The translations under genes and the position numbers were made by a program. Under the pieces are notes generated by a model that worked only from the letters and a program-made list of their open reading frames with translations, had not been told where the DNA came from and ran no database searches. 64,000 nucleotides of DNA from JAIYDQ01 sp034408855 (lineage in GTDB: Bacteria > Planctomycetota > Planctomycetia > Pirellulales > Pirellulaceae): the NCBI GenBank assembly GCA_034408855.1, contig JAWXCK010000080.1, forward strand, positions 1 to 64,000, given 5' to 3'. Below, in pieces: positions 8,590-17,553 of the stretch (position 1 is the stretch's first letter; each line of letters starts with the position of its first letter).

Positions 8590-8814
8590 CTAAGGTCGGC
8601 CGAGCCAATTGGTCGAACGATTGTCGCGAATAGCCGTCCCGGTTTTGGTCAAAAGAATATTGGTCGACAATCGAGCGTACGCTCCAATCGTAACGTCGGT
8701 GCTTGGTTGGGGTGATTTAGATTTACTCTGAATCGCCGATTTGGATGGGTCCTTTGCACTGGCCTTTTGAACGATCAACTTTGAACCGAGTGGCCAGTCG
8801 TGTCCTTCATTCAT
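8590..8814 (-). CDS. Small hypothetical protein downstream of DUF1573 gene
   Basis: A 74-residue frame that begins 25 bp after the stop of the DUF1573 gene. AAGGA lies 7 bp before its ATG. The product is Ser/Lys-rich, has no membrane segment and matches no family I know. Support comes from the ribosome-binding site and the tight spacing. Against it, the sequence is low in complexity. If real, it is translated from the same mRNA as the DUF1573 protein. Confidence 0.4.
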   Translation of the reverse strand: MNEGHDWPLGSKLIVQKASAKDPSKSAIQSKSKSPQPSTDVTIGAYARLSTNILLTKTGTAIRDNRSTNWLGRP

Positions 8815-8839
8815 CCGTGTATCCTTGGGTTAATATCGA

Positions 8840-9877
8840 CTATCGAACAACTTGTCCCGTGACAACACACTCCGCAACAAAACTCTCTCCGAGGTCGGTC
8901 TTGATCAGCAGTGACTGACGGAAATCGCCACTGGCTCCGTTTTCGCCATTGAAGGCAAAAGGTATCACATGCACTGGCTTGGCGTCAGTCGGGATTTTGA
9001 ACGCGAAGCGTTCGTCAGTGCACTGGATTTCGGTAATCTTGAACGGCTTTTTTCCCTTGACGATGAAACGATCTGATTTGGTTTCCCCATTTGTCACATC
9101 GCCGATCGCAATCTGGCTTGGCGTAATCGAAACCGGCGCTACGACTCGTGCCGTCGTAGGTAACGAGAACTCGCTTCCGGAAGGATCATCGGTGACCACG
9201 GTAAGCTCGTCCTGAAGCTCCCCGACCGGAGCCGTTTCGAGAATCGTCACGTGCATCGTGTACACACTGAGATTTCCTTGTCGTTTTACCGGATCGAGAC
9301 GAACGCTCAGGAAATCACTATTGCCGCGAACATCGAGAACGCTCCAATTGGAGCGACCCGCGTAGGAAATACGAATGGGCATTTCTTTCCTCGAACCAAC
9401 CGGCACTTCTCCAAAGTTCACTTCACCCGGTTCGGTAACAATATCCGATCGAATATGACCGTGGACGGTCAATTGAATTTCGGCATAATAGGGTTGATCG
9501 ATTACCACGGTAATGACCGCATTCTTATTTCCGATGAAGGAACGAGTATTGAACTGGGCAACCAGCTCGGCTTTTTCCCACGACTTGATAATTTTTTTGT
9601 TCAAAACCGGCTTGGTGCAACCGCAACTACTTCGAAGGCTGGCGATATGAACATCTTCTTCATAGATGTTTTCGATAACGAACGCATGCTCAGTTTTCGC
9701 ATTTCGGCTAACCGACCCAAAATCGTGGTTGGTTTCCGCAAACATTTTCGCTGCCCAAGTTTGGGCAGACGCCACCGTTGCCCAACCGGAAGTCACTGTC
9801 AGTATTGCTGCATAGAGAATTGAAGTCGACCAACTTCGGTACTTGAGAGCCCGTTTTTTTCCGATGGAGATCTGCAC
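8840..9877 (-). CDS. Exported DUF1573 protein
   Basis: The start is chosen as the GTG at 9877, because GGAGG lies 10 bp upstream of it. The longer frame to 9961 opens on a TTG without such a site. The 345-residue product has a signal peptide (SWSTSILYAAILTVTSGWAT, cleaved near ASAQ). A DUF1573 domain follows, with the family pattern HDFGSV and SSCGCTKP, which holds the conserved Cys pair. The rest repeats Ig/ASPM-like beta-sandwich units such as VNFGEVPVGSRKEMPI. DUF1573 proteins are abundant and exported in planctomycetes and Bacteroidetes; their function is unknown. A structural or binding role at the envelope is an inference. Confidence 0.82.
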   Translation of the reverse strand: MQISIGKKRALKYRSWSTSILYAAILTVTSGWATVASAQTWAAKMFAETNHDFGSVSRNAKTEHAFVIENIYEEDVHIASLRSSCGCTKPVLNKKIIKSWEKAELVAQFNTRSFIGNKNAVITVVIDQPYYAEIQLTVHGHIRSDIVTEPGEVNFGEVPVGSRKEMPIRISYAGRSNWSVLDVRGNSDFLSVRLDPVKRQGNLSVYTMHVTILETAPVGELQDELTVVTDDPSGSEFSLPTTARVVAPVSITPSQIAIGDVTNGETKSDRFIVKGKKPFKITEIQCTDERFAFKIPTDAKPVHVIPFAFNGENGASGDFRQSLLIKTDLGESFVAECVVTGQVVR

Positions 9878-9961
9878 GACTTCAATTCCTCCGCCTAAGC
9901 ACAGAAAGACAGCTACTCGTCTGTCGATTGAATCGACACCCGTTAGTTTTTCGGCATCCAA

Positions 9962-10174
9962 AGCCCAATGCTTAAGCTCAATCTAAGAAGTGAATCGGGC
10001 GTTGTCTTCCCAATCGCCCCAACTCCCCCAGAACGGCGTTGAGCGACAGCGTTTCAGGAACGCTAGCGATCTGGTCGTTAGGTGGGGGTCGTGGAGGTTG
10101 TCAAACCTCCCTGCAGCGCGGGATCTTTAACAAGATCCACTACCCTAAAGCAGATTCGTTGAACGGTATCGTGA
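9962..10174. repeat. Intergenic repeat cluster with two-hairpin element (copy 2)
   Basis: Holds GTGGAGGTTGTCAAACCTCC (10091-10110) and GGATCTTTAACAAGATCC (10121-10138) followed by ACTACC. This is the reverse complement of the arrangement at 8484-8537. The GAACGGTAT tail (10155-10180) runs up to and over the stop codon (10175-10177) of the sugar isomerase gene. An AACGCTAGCG palindrome-like piece lies near 10060. No gene is visible. Confidence 0.7.
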
Positions 10175-11107
10175 TTAAACGACGTGTTTCTTAAGTTGGC
10201 GAATCCATTTTGGGATCGCTTCTTTAGGCTCTTCGTCGGCTTCATATTCGAGCGCGACCCAGCCACTGTAGCCGGCGTTTCGCAGTATCCAGAGGACTCG
10301 GTTGAGATCGGTTTCTTCCTTGATACCATCCGGTGCGATTTCAACTTTGATCTGGGCATTGACGGCGTAAGGAGCGATCTGAGCCAACTCAGCGTAAGGG
10401 TCGGATGACGAACGGAAGTTGCCCGAGTCAAAGTTCACAGCCATCGCTTCGGAGTCGACTTGGTGAACGATGGAAAGTAGACTTTCGGCAGTCGCGGTTA
10501 CGCCGCCATGATTTTCAAGAGCTAGCGTCACACCCTTCGTCGCCGCGTATTCGCAAGCTCGCTGAAGATGACCAGCGCAGCGTTTCAAGGTCTCGTCCAT
10601 ATCGGCACCATTCGGAAGTTTCCCGGCAAAGACACGGATCGCCGAAACACCTAGGTCCGAATAACGGTCGATCCAGAGCTTGGTGTGCTCGAAATCGGCA
10701 TCGAGTCCAGGGCCGTCAGGTTGACAAAAGTCATTGCGAATGGCTCCGCCTGAAATCGTGATTCCAGCTTTCTGGCTATGCAGTTTTAGTTTTGCAAGTA
10801 ACTCCGCGCCAAAATGTTCTGGGAAGTAATACGACGTGAGTTCGGCTCCATCGACGCCAAGCGAACGGCAATAGTCGATGAACTGAAAAAGATTCATCGC
10901 TTGCTCGCCGCTTTTATCGAATGCCATATACTTACGCATCGAGTAGGCAGCTAGCGCCAAACGAAGGTGGCCGGGTTTAGGGCGCTGAAAAGCCGGAATC
11001 GCCAAGACGGTCGATGAAATCGAGGTCGGTAAGTACAACGATACGGTTGAAAGTCCGACCGCTTTAAAGAGGAATTCCCGTCGATGGGTCGCATTGGATG
11101 TGTGCAT
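10175..11107 (-). CDS. Tat-exported xylose-isomerase-like TIM-barrel protein (sugar phosphate isomerase/epimerase family)
   Basis: The ATG at 11107 gives a 310-residue protein. A Tat-like signal (RREFLFKAVGLSTVSLYLP) comes first. The rest is an AP-endonuclease-2/xylose-isomerase-like TIM barrel. Metal-ligand candidates are the Glu of DGAELTSYYF, the Glu of LALENHGG, the Asp of NFDSGNF and the Glu of VALEYEADEE. The family isomerises or epimerises sugars or inositols, or lyses keto-sugars. The substrate is unknown here. Export implies work on sugars in the periplasm. It starts 2 bp after the end of the upstream epimerase gene, so the two are co-transcribed. Confidence 0.85.
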   Translation of the reverse strand: MHTSNATHRREFLFKAVGLSTVSLYLPTSISSTVLAIPAFQRPKPGHLRLALAAYSMRKYMAFDKSGEQAMNLFQFIDYCRSLGVDGAELTSYYFPEHFGAELLAKLKLHSQKAGITISGGAIRNDFCQPDGPGLDADFEHTKLWIDRYSDLGVSAIRVFAGKLPNGADMDETLKRCAGHLQRACEYAATKGVTLALENHGGVTATAESLLSIVHQVDSEAMAVNFDSGNFRSSSDPYAELAQIAPYAVNAQIKVEIAPDGIKEETDLNRVLWILRNAGYSGWVALEYEADEEPKEAIPKWIRQLKKHVV

Positions 11108-11109
11108 TT

Positions 11110-12102
11110 TTAGCTCGACTTTGTCTGGTGAGAGAGTTGGTATTTCCATACGTCGCGAATAATCGCCTCGATATCCTTTGTCGGGCAATATTGAATCTCG
11201 TCTCGCAACCGCTTCAGGTCTGGTACACGGCGGCGAATATCTTCGAAGTCTTTATCATAAGCGTCTGAATACGTCTGGTGTTGGATGGATGCTTTCGGAT
11301 TCACCATCGCTCGGACTCGTTCGGCCAATTCGAGAATCGTCAAAGGTTGATCGGATCCGATGTTGTAGATCTTCCCAAGTGCGGCAGGCGTTTCCGTTAA
11401 CTTGACAACCGCTTGAATAACGTCGTGAACATGAGCGAAGCATCGCTGCTGCAGTCCATCATCGTGGACGACGAGCGGTTTTCCGGCAATTGCCGCATCG
11501 ACAAATCGAGGCAAAACCATCCCATACGTACCGGTCTGTCGTGGTCCGACAACATTGAAGAATCGACCGATAACGACCGGCATCTGATACTCACGCACCG
11601 AGGCGAGAGCGAGGAATTCATCGATCGCTTTGCTGATTCCATAGCTCCATCGGGGTTTGGTCGTCGCACCAAAGACCAGATCGTCTTCTTCGTTCCATAC
11701 GCTTTTGGGGTTCTTCCCGTAAACCTCGCTGGTACTGGCTAAGAAGAAAGGAAGACGACGACCTTGGGAAGCTTGCTCGCGAAGTCCTTGCAAAAGAAGT
11801 TGCGTCGGATAAATATTCCGATGAATCGATTCGCTCGGGTGCTTAGCGATCAAGGCGACGCCGACGGCAGCCGCCAAGTGATAAATTGCGTCTACTTCTC
11901 CACAAAGCTTCCGAACGAGTTCTGGTTTACCTAAATCCGCTTGGATCAATCGCAGTCGTGGGTTGCTGGCAAGATGGGAAAGATTGGACGCTTGGCCAGT
12001 ACTCAAGTCGTCGACGACCGTCACCGATTCTCCTCGTTCGAGAAAAAATTCGGTCAAATGAGAACCTATAAAGCCAGAGCCGCCAGTTACGAGAGCATGC
12101 AT
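11110..12102 (-). CDS. NAD-dependent sugar-nucleotide epimerase/dehydratase (extended SDR)
   Basis: A 330-residue extended short-chain dehydrogenase. The Rossmann motif is TGGSGFIGS (G7, G10, G13). A nucleotide-binding acidic residue (D31 or D32) follows the second strand. The catalytic STS (123-125) and YGISK (Y154, K158) are in place. The closest subfamilies are UDP-glucose 4-epimerase, UDP-glucuronate decarboxylase and GDP-mannose-type dehydratases. I cannot choose among them, although FFNVVGPRQTG and the HVHDVIQAV pattern recall UDP-glucuronate decarboxylase-like enzymes. It is cytoplasmic and probably supplies nucleotide sugars for surface glycans. It is tightly followed by the isomerase-like gene. 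Confidence 0.88.
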   Translation of the reverse strand: MHALVTGGSGFIGSHLTEFFLERGESVTVVDDLSTGQASNLSHLASNPRLRLIQADLGKPELVRKLCGEVDAIYHLAAAVGVALIAKHPSESIHRNIYPTQLLLQGLREQASQGRRLPFFLASTSEVYGKNPKSVWNEEDDLVFGATTKPRWSYGISKAIDEFLALASVREYQMPVVIGRFFNVVGPRQTGTYGMVLPRFVDAAIAGKPLVVHDDGLQQRCFAHVHDVIQAVVKLTETPAALGKIYNIGSDQPLTILELAERVRAMVNPKASIQHQTYSDAYDKDFEDIRRRVPDLKRLRDEIQYCPTKDIEAIIRDVWKYQLSHQTKSS

Positions 12103-12450
12103 AAAGAGTATTGGTCCGACGGTTATGAAATGGCTGACTTTTCCAGAATTAGAAACATTCGTCCGTAAAGAATAGTCGAAGATTCGACCAAAGAGGAGAG
12201 TTCAAACCGACTTCTGTTGGCCACTTAGTAAGTAAAAGCGATTGCGTGGTGGCAATTTTTTCTTGGGAATCCGTCCATAAGGCGTGAAGCCATGCAAAAC
12301 TTGTCTCCCGGTTTTGAACGATAACGGCTAAACTATTCCATCATCACAGCCATTTTTGGCTGGATTTGAACTTAAATTTTGGAATAGCAAGCGTGGCGAA
12401 AGCTTCCAGCTTGCGATGGATTCGTTGTCTCGCACACGGAAATAGGGTTT
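12103..12450. other. Intergenic region with one palindrome half-element
   Basis: About 350 bp between the divergent epimerase and TPR genes. The only recognisable structure is GTGGCGAAAGCTTCCAGCTT (12393-12412, continuing GCG). It matches one arm of the palindrome at 38749-38804 in about 20 of 23 positions. I see no gene, tRNA or convincing promoter. Confidence 0.5.
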
Positions 12451-15400
12451 GTGAAAATGATCTTCGCACACTTGGTTCGAAAAAATTACTTATCGCTCGT
12501 CGCACTGATTGCATTGATTGCACTGACGTCGACGACTATTGCACAAACAACCAAGACCAAGCCCGGTTCCGTACAGGGTCCAGTGCAGAAATCGACGCCG
12601 CCTCGCAAGCTAACCGAAGCTGAGAAAGCTGCCCAAGCGGTATTGAACGCCTATACCGACGCCGCAAATTTTCAGAACAGCGGGTCGTACGCTCTGGCCA
12701 TCGAAGCCTGGGAGAAATTGCTAAAAAGTTTCCCCAACGATCCATTGGCATCCAAAGCCCGTCATTATCTCGGTCTCTGTTATCTCAGACGCGACAAAGC
12801 TGATTATGAAACGGCGATCAAGTACCTGAGAGCGGCCTTAGAAGATCGCAAGCTGGAGGTACGCGAAGAGTCGTTGGTCGAGCTAGGGCGGGCCTTATCA
12901 CAAAGTGCAATGCAGACCGACGCATCGTCGAAAAAGAAAAAACTCGAAGAAGCCTCCAAGGTCTTCGCTGCATTTCTCGAAAGCTATGCCGATGGCAGTT
13001 ACGCCGATCAAGCTTTGTTTTCTGCCGGCGAAGCAGAGTACCAGCTAGGCCGCTACGAGCGAGCTGCAAATTACTACCGTCGCTTGACCGATTCCAACCA
13101 GCCAGCGATGACCAAATCTGCCTTGCGACCGGATGCCCTTTTTTCGCTTGGAGTCGTTTATGAGGAGCTGAAACAAAACAAGCTCGCGATGGAAGCCTAT
13201 GAAGCGTTCTTTAAAAACTACTCCAAGAATCGATTGGCCAATGATGTTCGATTGCGGCTTGCAGAACAATACTTAGCCCTGAACAAGCCGACCGAAGCAG
13301 TCGAACTTTTTGCGAAAGCAAGCCAAGAAGACAATCGAGATTTGCAGGATTATGTCCTCTATCGATATGGCTATGCGCTAGCCAAAGCTGGAAAATTTGC
13401 CGAGTCGTCCAAAGTCTATAAGGAGCTCGGCGAAAAATTCCCCCAATCGCCGTATGCTTCTGGTTCCGCCTTAGCAGCCGGTCAAGCGTTGATGCGTGAC
13501 AAGAATTTCGATCAAGCAGCCGTCTACTTTAAGAAACTGCTAGCCAATCGAGATGAAACAGCGTCGGAGGCAGCCCACCTGCTGTGCCAAATTGCCATGA
13601 TGCAAGGCAAAGCCGAGTCTGCGGTACCGATCGCTCGAGACGCGCTTGAATGGTCAGCCTCCAGTCCGCGGTTTATCGCCCTCAAAATGGATCTTGCTGA
13701 TGGGCTAGCGTCAAATCAAGCCACGCTTGCCGAGGCCAAGTCGATGTATGAGCAAATCGCCGTCGAACACAATGACGACGCCGTCGCGCCTCGAGCGGCC
13801 TACAACGCGGCTTTTTCCGCATTGCAGTCTGGCCAGCTTGCCGATGCGAAACGATGGAGTGAATTGTTTGCCAAGCAATATCCGCAGGACGCTCTCTCGC
13901 CCGATGTTGCCTATATCTACGCTGAATCCACATTGCAGTTGGGACAATTCGCCGAAGCAGCTACCGCCTTCGAACAGCTTATCGCCGGCCAGAAGGACAA
14001 TCCGCTTCGAGGTGCTTGGGAATTGCGACTAGGTCATGCTCGCTTTATGGCTGGCGACTTAGACAAAGCCATTTCGCAAATGATGGCGTTGGCAAAGGAT
14101 GCCAAAGAGAAAACGGTTCGCGCCGAAGCTTACTTCTTGATCGGGGCAAGCTTGATGAAGCAAGAAAAATTCAGCGAGGCCGAATCGGCATTGCAACGCA
14201 GTTTGGAAACGGCCCCGAATTGGTCGCAAGCCGACGAAGCTCTCTTGGTTCTTGCGCAAGCCCAACTTCGAGGCGAAAAATCGAAAGATGCTAAGAAGAC
14301 ACTGGCTAAGCTGTTGAAGGATTACCCCAATTCAAGATTCAAGCAGCAGGCAGAATTTCGTGTTGGACAAATTTCGGCTTCGTTGGGCGAATTCGATCAA
14401 GCCATATCGAGCTACGATTCGGTACTCGAAAGCAATCAAGGCAAGAATGTTAAAGAAGTCGCCGCCTATGGCAAGGCATGGGTCTTGATGCAGAAGCAAG
14501 ATTATCAAGCGGCGATCGAACTATTGAAGCCGCTTACTCAATCGGATCGGCAAGATGCGATAGCGGCAGAAGCTCGACTGGCGCATGCGATTTGCTTGCG
14601 CAATACCAAGAAAGCCGCCGAAGCCGTCGCCGACCTTGAACGACTCGTCAACGAACCATCACCTGCCGTTCCACAGTCGAAGGCGCTCTACGAGTTGGGA
14701 CTTACCTTCATTGAATTGAAGGAGCACAAAAAAGCCTCGCAAGTTTTCAACCGATTGCTTTCGGAATTTCCAAAACTCGACAACATGGACAAGATTCTCT
14801 ACGAATACGCATGGGCTTTGAAAGCGCAGGGGAGTCTTAAGGAATCTGCTGACGTCTTCGCAAAACTTTCATCCGCCTATCCAGATAGTCAACTCGCAGC
14901 CGAAGCCGACTACTACCTTGGACAAGGCGCGTATGAAGAGAAGAAATTTGATCGAGCCGTGGTCGCGTACACCAGTGCCGTCACTCGAACGAAAGACGCG
15001 GAACTTCAAGAGAAGTCGCTCTACAAGCTAGGTTGGGCTTACTACCAGCAAAATGATTTCGAACAGGCCGCCGCTCAGTTCGCCAAGCAAAATCGCGATT
15101 TCCCCAAGAGTCCCTTGAGCATCGAAGCCCTATTCATGCAAGGTGAATGCATGATGAAGAAGGATCAATTCGCTCAAGCTTTCGAGCTTTACAAGCAAGC
15201 CAGAAAATCGATCGATTCGCTCGCCGATAGCGAACTGATCAGTGAACAAGTTCGAACCTTAACGTACATTCATGGAGCTCAATCTGCGAGAGAACTTCAG
15301 AAATGGGAAGTCGTCGATGAATGGCTCGGCGTCTTCTTCAAAAAATTCCCTGAATCCAATCAAAAACCATACGCTCTCTACGAATCAGCCTTCAGCGCAC

Positions 15401-15789
15401 AAAGCCGTCGTCAGCCAGAACGGGCAGTCAAGCTGTATACGGAAGTCGCTGAAAGCAACCGCAATGAAATCGGGGCGCGTGCTCGATTCATGATCGGTGA
15501 ACTCTACTTTGCCGAACGTGACTATGCCAAAGCGATCACGGAATTCGAACGCGTCGTCTACGGGTTTGGAGCGTCGCAAGCGCCCGATGACGTTAAAAAT
15601 TGGCAAGCTCGAGCGTCGATCGAGGCGGGACGATGCAGTGAAGTATTGATCGGCAAATTAAATGGGAGTGAAAAAGCGGCCGCCGTTCGAATGGCAAGGA
15701 AGTTTTACGATCATGTCGTAAAAGATCACCCGACGCACCCTTTAGTAGCCCAGGCCGAAGCACGGATCGAAGTACTAGAAAAGCTTTAG
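12451..15789 (+). CDS. Large exported tetratricopeptide-repeat protein
   Basis: A 1112-residue protein. It starts with GTG at 12451, or ATG at 12457. The first 32 residues form a signal peptide (LSLVALIALIALTST, cleaved near TIAQ). The remainder is TPR-like helical repeats throughout, with many units of the pattern A-x-x-x-Y-x-x-(L/A)-x-x-x-(Y/F)-P, as in YbgF/CpoB and BamD. No catalytic motif is seen. It is probably a periplasmic scaffold. It lies directly ahead of the ExbB and ExbD genes on the same strand, about 270 bp upstream. CpoB proteins work with the Tol-Pal system, and this adjacency suggests a related envelope role, inferred from context only. Confidence 0.85.
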   Translation: MKMIFAHLVRKNYLSLVALIALIALTSTTIAQTTKTKPGSVQGPVQKSTPPRKLTEAEKAAQAVLNAYTDAANFQNSGSYALAIEAWEKLLKSFPNDPLASKARHYLGLCYLRRDKADYETAIKYLRAALEDRKLEVREESLVELGRALSQSAMQTDASSKKKKLEEASKVFAAFLESYADGSYADQALFSAGEAEYQLGRYERAANYYRRLTDSNQPAMTKSALRPDALFSLGVVYEELKQNKLAMEAYEAFFKNYSKNRLANDVRLRLAEQYLALNKPTEAVELFAKASQEDNRDLQDYVLYRYGYALAKAGKFAESSKVYKELGEKFPQSPYASGSALAAGQALMRDKNFDQAAVYFKKLLANRDETASEAAHLLCQIAMMQGKAESAVPIARDALEWSASSPRFIALKMDLADGLASNQATLAEAKSMYEQIAVEHNDDAVAPRAAYNAAFSALQSGQLADAKRWSELFAKQYPQDALSPDVAYIYAESTLQLGQFAEAATAFEQLIAGQKDNPLRGAWELRLGHARFMAGDLDKAISQMMALAKDAKEKTVRAEAYFLIGASLMKQEKFSEAESALQRSLETAPNWSQADEALLVLAQAQLRGEKSKDAKKTLAKLLKDYPNSRFKQQAEFRVGQISASLGEFDQAISSYDSVLESNQGKNVKEVAAYGKAWVLMQKQDYQAAIELLKPLTQSDRQDAIAAEARLAHAICLRNTKKAAEAVADLERLVNEPSPAVPQSKALYELGLTFIELKEHKKASQVFNRLLSEFPKLDNMDKILYEYAWALKAQGSLKESADVFAKLSSAYPDSQLAAEADYYLGQGAYEEKKFDRAVVAYTSAVTRTKDAELQEKSLYKLGWAYYQQNDFEQAAAQFAKQNRDFPKSPLSIEALFMQGECMMKKDQFAQAFELYKQARKSIDSLADSELISEQVRTLTYIHGAQSARELQKWEVVDEWLGVFFKKFPESNQKPYALYESAFSAQSRRQPERAVKLYTEVAESNRNEIGARARFMIGELYFAERDYAKAITEFERVVYGFGASQAPDDVKNWQARASIEAGRCSEVLIGKLNGSEKAAAVRMARKFYDHVVKDHPTHPLVAQAEARIEVLEKL

Positions 15790-15806
15790 TTCGATTCTAC
15801 TAAGTC

Positions 15807-15900
15807 GTGAGCCGAACTTGCTAGCTTTCGTAGCAGCACGCCGCAAGGGGGCTGCTGATTTAATCGCCAACAGCAAGGATTAAATCAACAAGCCGTCCGG
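15807..15900. repeat. Composite dispersed repeat in the gap after the TPR gene
   Basis: Begins with GTGAGCCG, then GATTTAAT (15857-15864) and its inverse ATTAAATC (15879-15886) around CGCCAACAGCAAGG, and ends in AACAAGCCG. The ATTAAATCAACAAGCCG part is identical at 22738-22754 and close to 4880-4900. No gene is visible in 15790-16059. Confidence 0.6.
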
Positions 15901-16059
15901 AGGAAGCGAAGAAAATATTCGATATACACCGGGTGGCTTGTGCGTTTTGAAGCTGCGCGAAGTGAACAGCGACCAATCTTTTCCCCACCGTCACGGCTTT
16001 TTGCGATATAATCTGTGGAGTTCTGTTCGCCAGTCATTGCCCGCAAGGTTTTCGTACGT

Positions 16060-17100
16060 ATGTTATCGAACGCAAGTCGTTATCAACGAATTTGGCTAAT
16101 CGTTCTATTCGCCGTATGGATTGGCAGCAACGCAACTGAGAGCTTGGCCCAACGTTCGGATGCAAAGCAAAACCTAGCCTCGCCGTCCGAGTCTGCTCCC
16201 GTGGATCAAGCCATGCTCCAGAATCTTGCGAATGCCGCCAGAGCACCCAAGGTAAGCCAAGCAGTCGACTCCACCCCCGGCATCGATTTTCTGAGTTTGC
16301 TCGTCAAGGGCGGCGTCTTCATGATTCCGATCGGCCTCGTGAGCCTTGTCGCACTCATGTTCATCTTCGAACGTTTGATTGGACTCAGGACCGGAAGATT
16401 GCTTCCACGACAGTTCGTACGAAAGATGGTTCAATTGTCGAGAGAGTCGACATCGCTCGATCCACGCGAAGTTTACAAGCTGTGTATGAATTATCCATCG
16501 GCTGCTTCCCATGTGGTTCAGGCTGCGTTGCTCCGCGTGGGTCGTCCTCAACAAGAAGTCCAATCGGCAGCTACCGAAGCTAATCAGCGCGAAGCCGACA
16601 AAGCCTATTCGGGTGTCCGATGGCTTCAGTTCGCTGCTGGCGTCGCTCCGCTGTTGGGATTGATCGGAACCGTCTGGGGCCTGATTCGCGCGTTCCATGA
16701 TTTGACGTTGCTTGGCCCGTCACAGAACCGCGCGGATTTTCTTGGCCGAGGGATTTATGAAGCCTTGGTAACGACACTGGCTGGTTTAGTCGTCGCGATC
16801 CCTGCTGCAGTGGCGGCTCATTATTTCGAAGGACGTATTCATCGCGTTTTTCGAAATATCGAAGAGCTGGTCTTCTCCTTAGTACCAAAATTCGAACGCT
16901 TCGAAGGGCGAGTTCGATTCGATGAGATCGGTCGCGAACTCGCGGCACGCAATATCGAGATTCCGAAGAAGCCATCGAGCGTGAATGTCGAAGAATCAAA
17001 AGTGCACGCTGTACCGCCCGTTCAAGCCCCGGCCACGGCTCCCGGCCAACTGTATGTGCCGCCATCAGGCCCGGCGCGGAAGTCCATTTACAAACCTTAG
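16060..17100 (+). CDS. MotA/TolQ/ExbB proton-channel family protein
   Basis: A 346-residue protein from the ATG at 16060; the frame upstream opens on a GTG and adds a stretch unlike the family. A signal-like segment comes first (WLIVLFAVWIGSN). It is followed by the three ExbB/TolQ membrane segments: GVFMIPIGLVSLVALMFIFE, then AGVAPLLGLIGTVWGLIRAF, and ALVTTLAGLVVAIPAAVAAH. The second and third carry the conserved small and Thr residues of the proton path. ExbB forms a pentamer around an ExbD dimer and uses the proton gradient to drive a periplasmic partner. An extended N-terminus with a signal peptide is common in planctomycete homologues. ExbD follows 12 bp downstream. Confidence 0.9.
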   Translation: MLSNASRYQRIWLIVLFAVWIGSNATESLAQRSDAKQNLASPSESAPVDQAMLQNLANAARAPKVSQAVDSTPGIDFLSLLVKGGVFMIPIGLVSLVALMFIFERLIGLRTGRLLPRQFVRKMVQLSRESTSLDPREVYKLCMNYPSAASHVVQAALLRVGRPQQEVQSAATEANQREADKAYSGVRWLQFAAGVAPLLGLIGTVWGLIRAFHDLTLLGPSQNRADFLGRGIYEALVTTLAGLVVAIPAAVAAHYFEGRIHRVFRNIEELVFSLVPKFERFEGRVRFDEIGRELAARNIEIPKKPSSVNVEESKVHAVPPVQAPATAPGQLYVPPSGPARKSIYKP

Positions 17101-17112
17101 TATCGATTCACT

Positions 17113-17529
17113 ATGCCGATCGTTCTCAAGAAAAGCCGTGTACTCGATTCGCTCAACATGACTCCGTTGATCGATTGCGTCTTTATCTTGTTGATTTTCT
17201 TCCTGGTCGCCACCCGATTTGCACAAGAAGATCGCGAGTTGCCCGTTCAGTTACCATCGGCGCAAAGCGCCATACCGATGACGATGGAACCTCAGATTCT
17301 GACAGTCGGAATCAACGAAGAAGGCAGTTTCGCGATCGACGGAAAAATGATTCCGATCGAAGACGTCGAAGTGACGATTCGTCAAGCAGTTGCCGATAAC
17401 CCTATCAATCAAACCGTCATCATTCGAGGCGACAAACGCGTCCCTTTCCAGCATGTCGTCTCGGTAATGGATGTTTGCCAACGATTGAAAGTGCCTACTT
17501 ACAAAGTAACTACGACGGCCCAAGAGTAA
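17113..17529 (+). CDS. ExbD/TolR family protein
   Basis: A 138-residue protein with the standard ExbD layout: a short cytoplasmic N-terminus, one membrane helix (about 19-36) carrying the essential Asp (D21 in MTPLIDCVFILLIFFLV), and a periplasmic domain ending at residue 138. The D21 position and the NMTPLID motif are diagnostic. It works with the ExbB-like protein to couple proton flow to movement in the periplasm. The gene sits 12 bp after exbB and 24 bp before the toroid gene, so the three are probably one transcript. Confidence 0.92.
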   Translation: MPIVLKKSRVLDSLNMTPLIDCVFILLIFFLVATRFAQEDRELPVQLPSAQSAIPMTMEPQILTVGINEEGSFAIDGKMIPIEDVEVTIRQAVADNPINQTVIIRGDKRVPFQHVVSVMDVCQRLKVPTYKVTTTAQE

Positions 17530-17553
17530 TGGTCCTAACGCATTAAGGTCACG

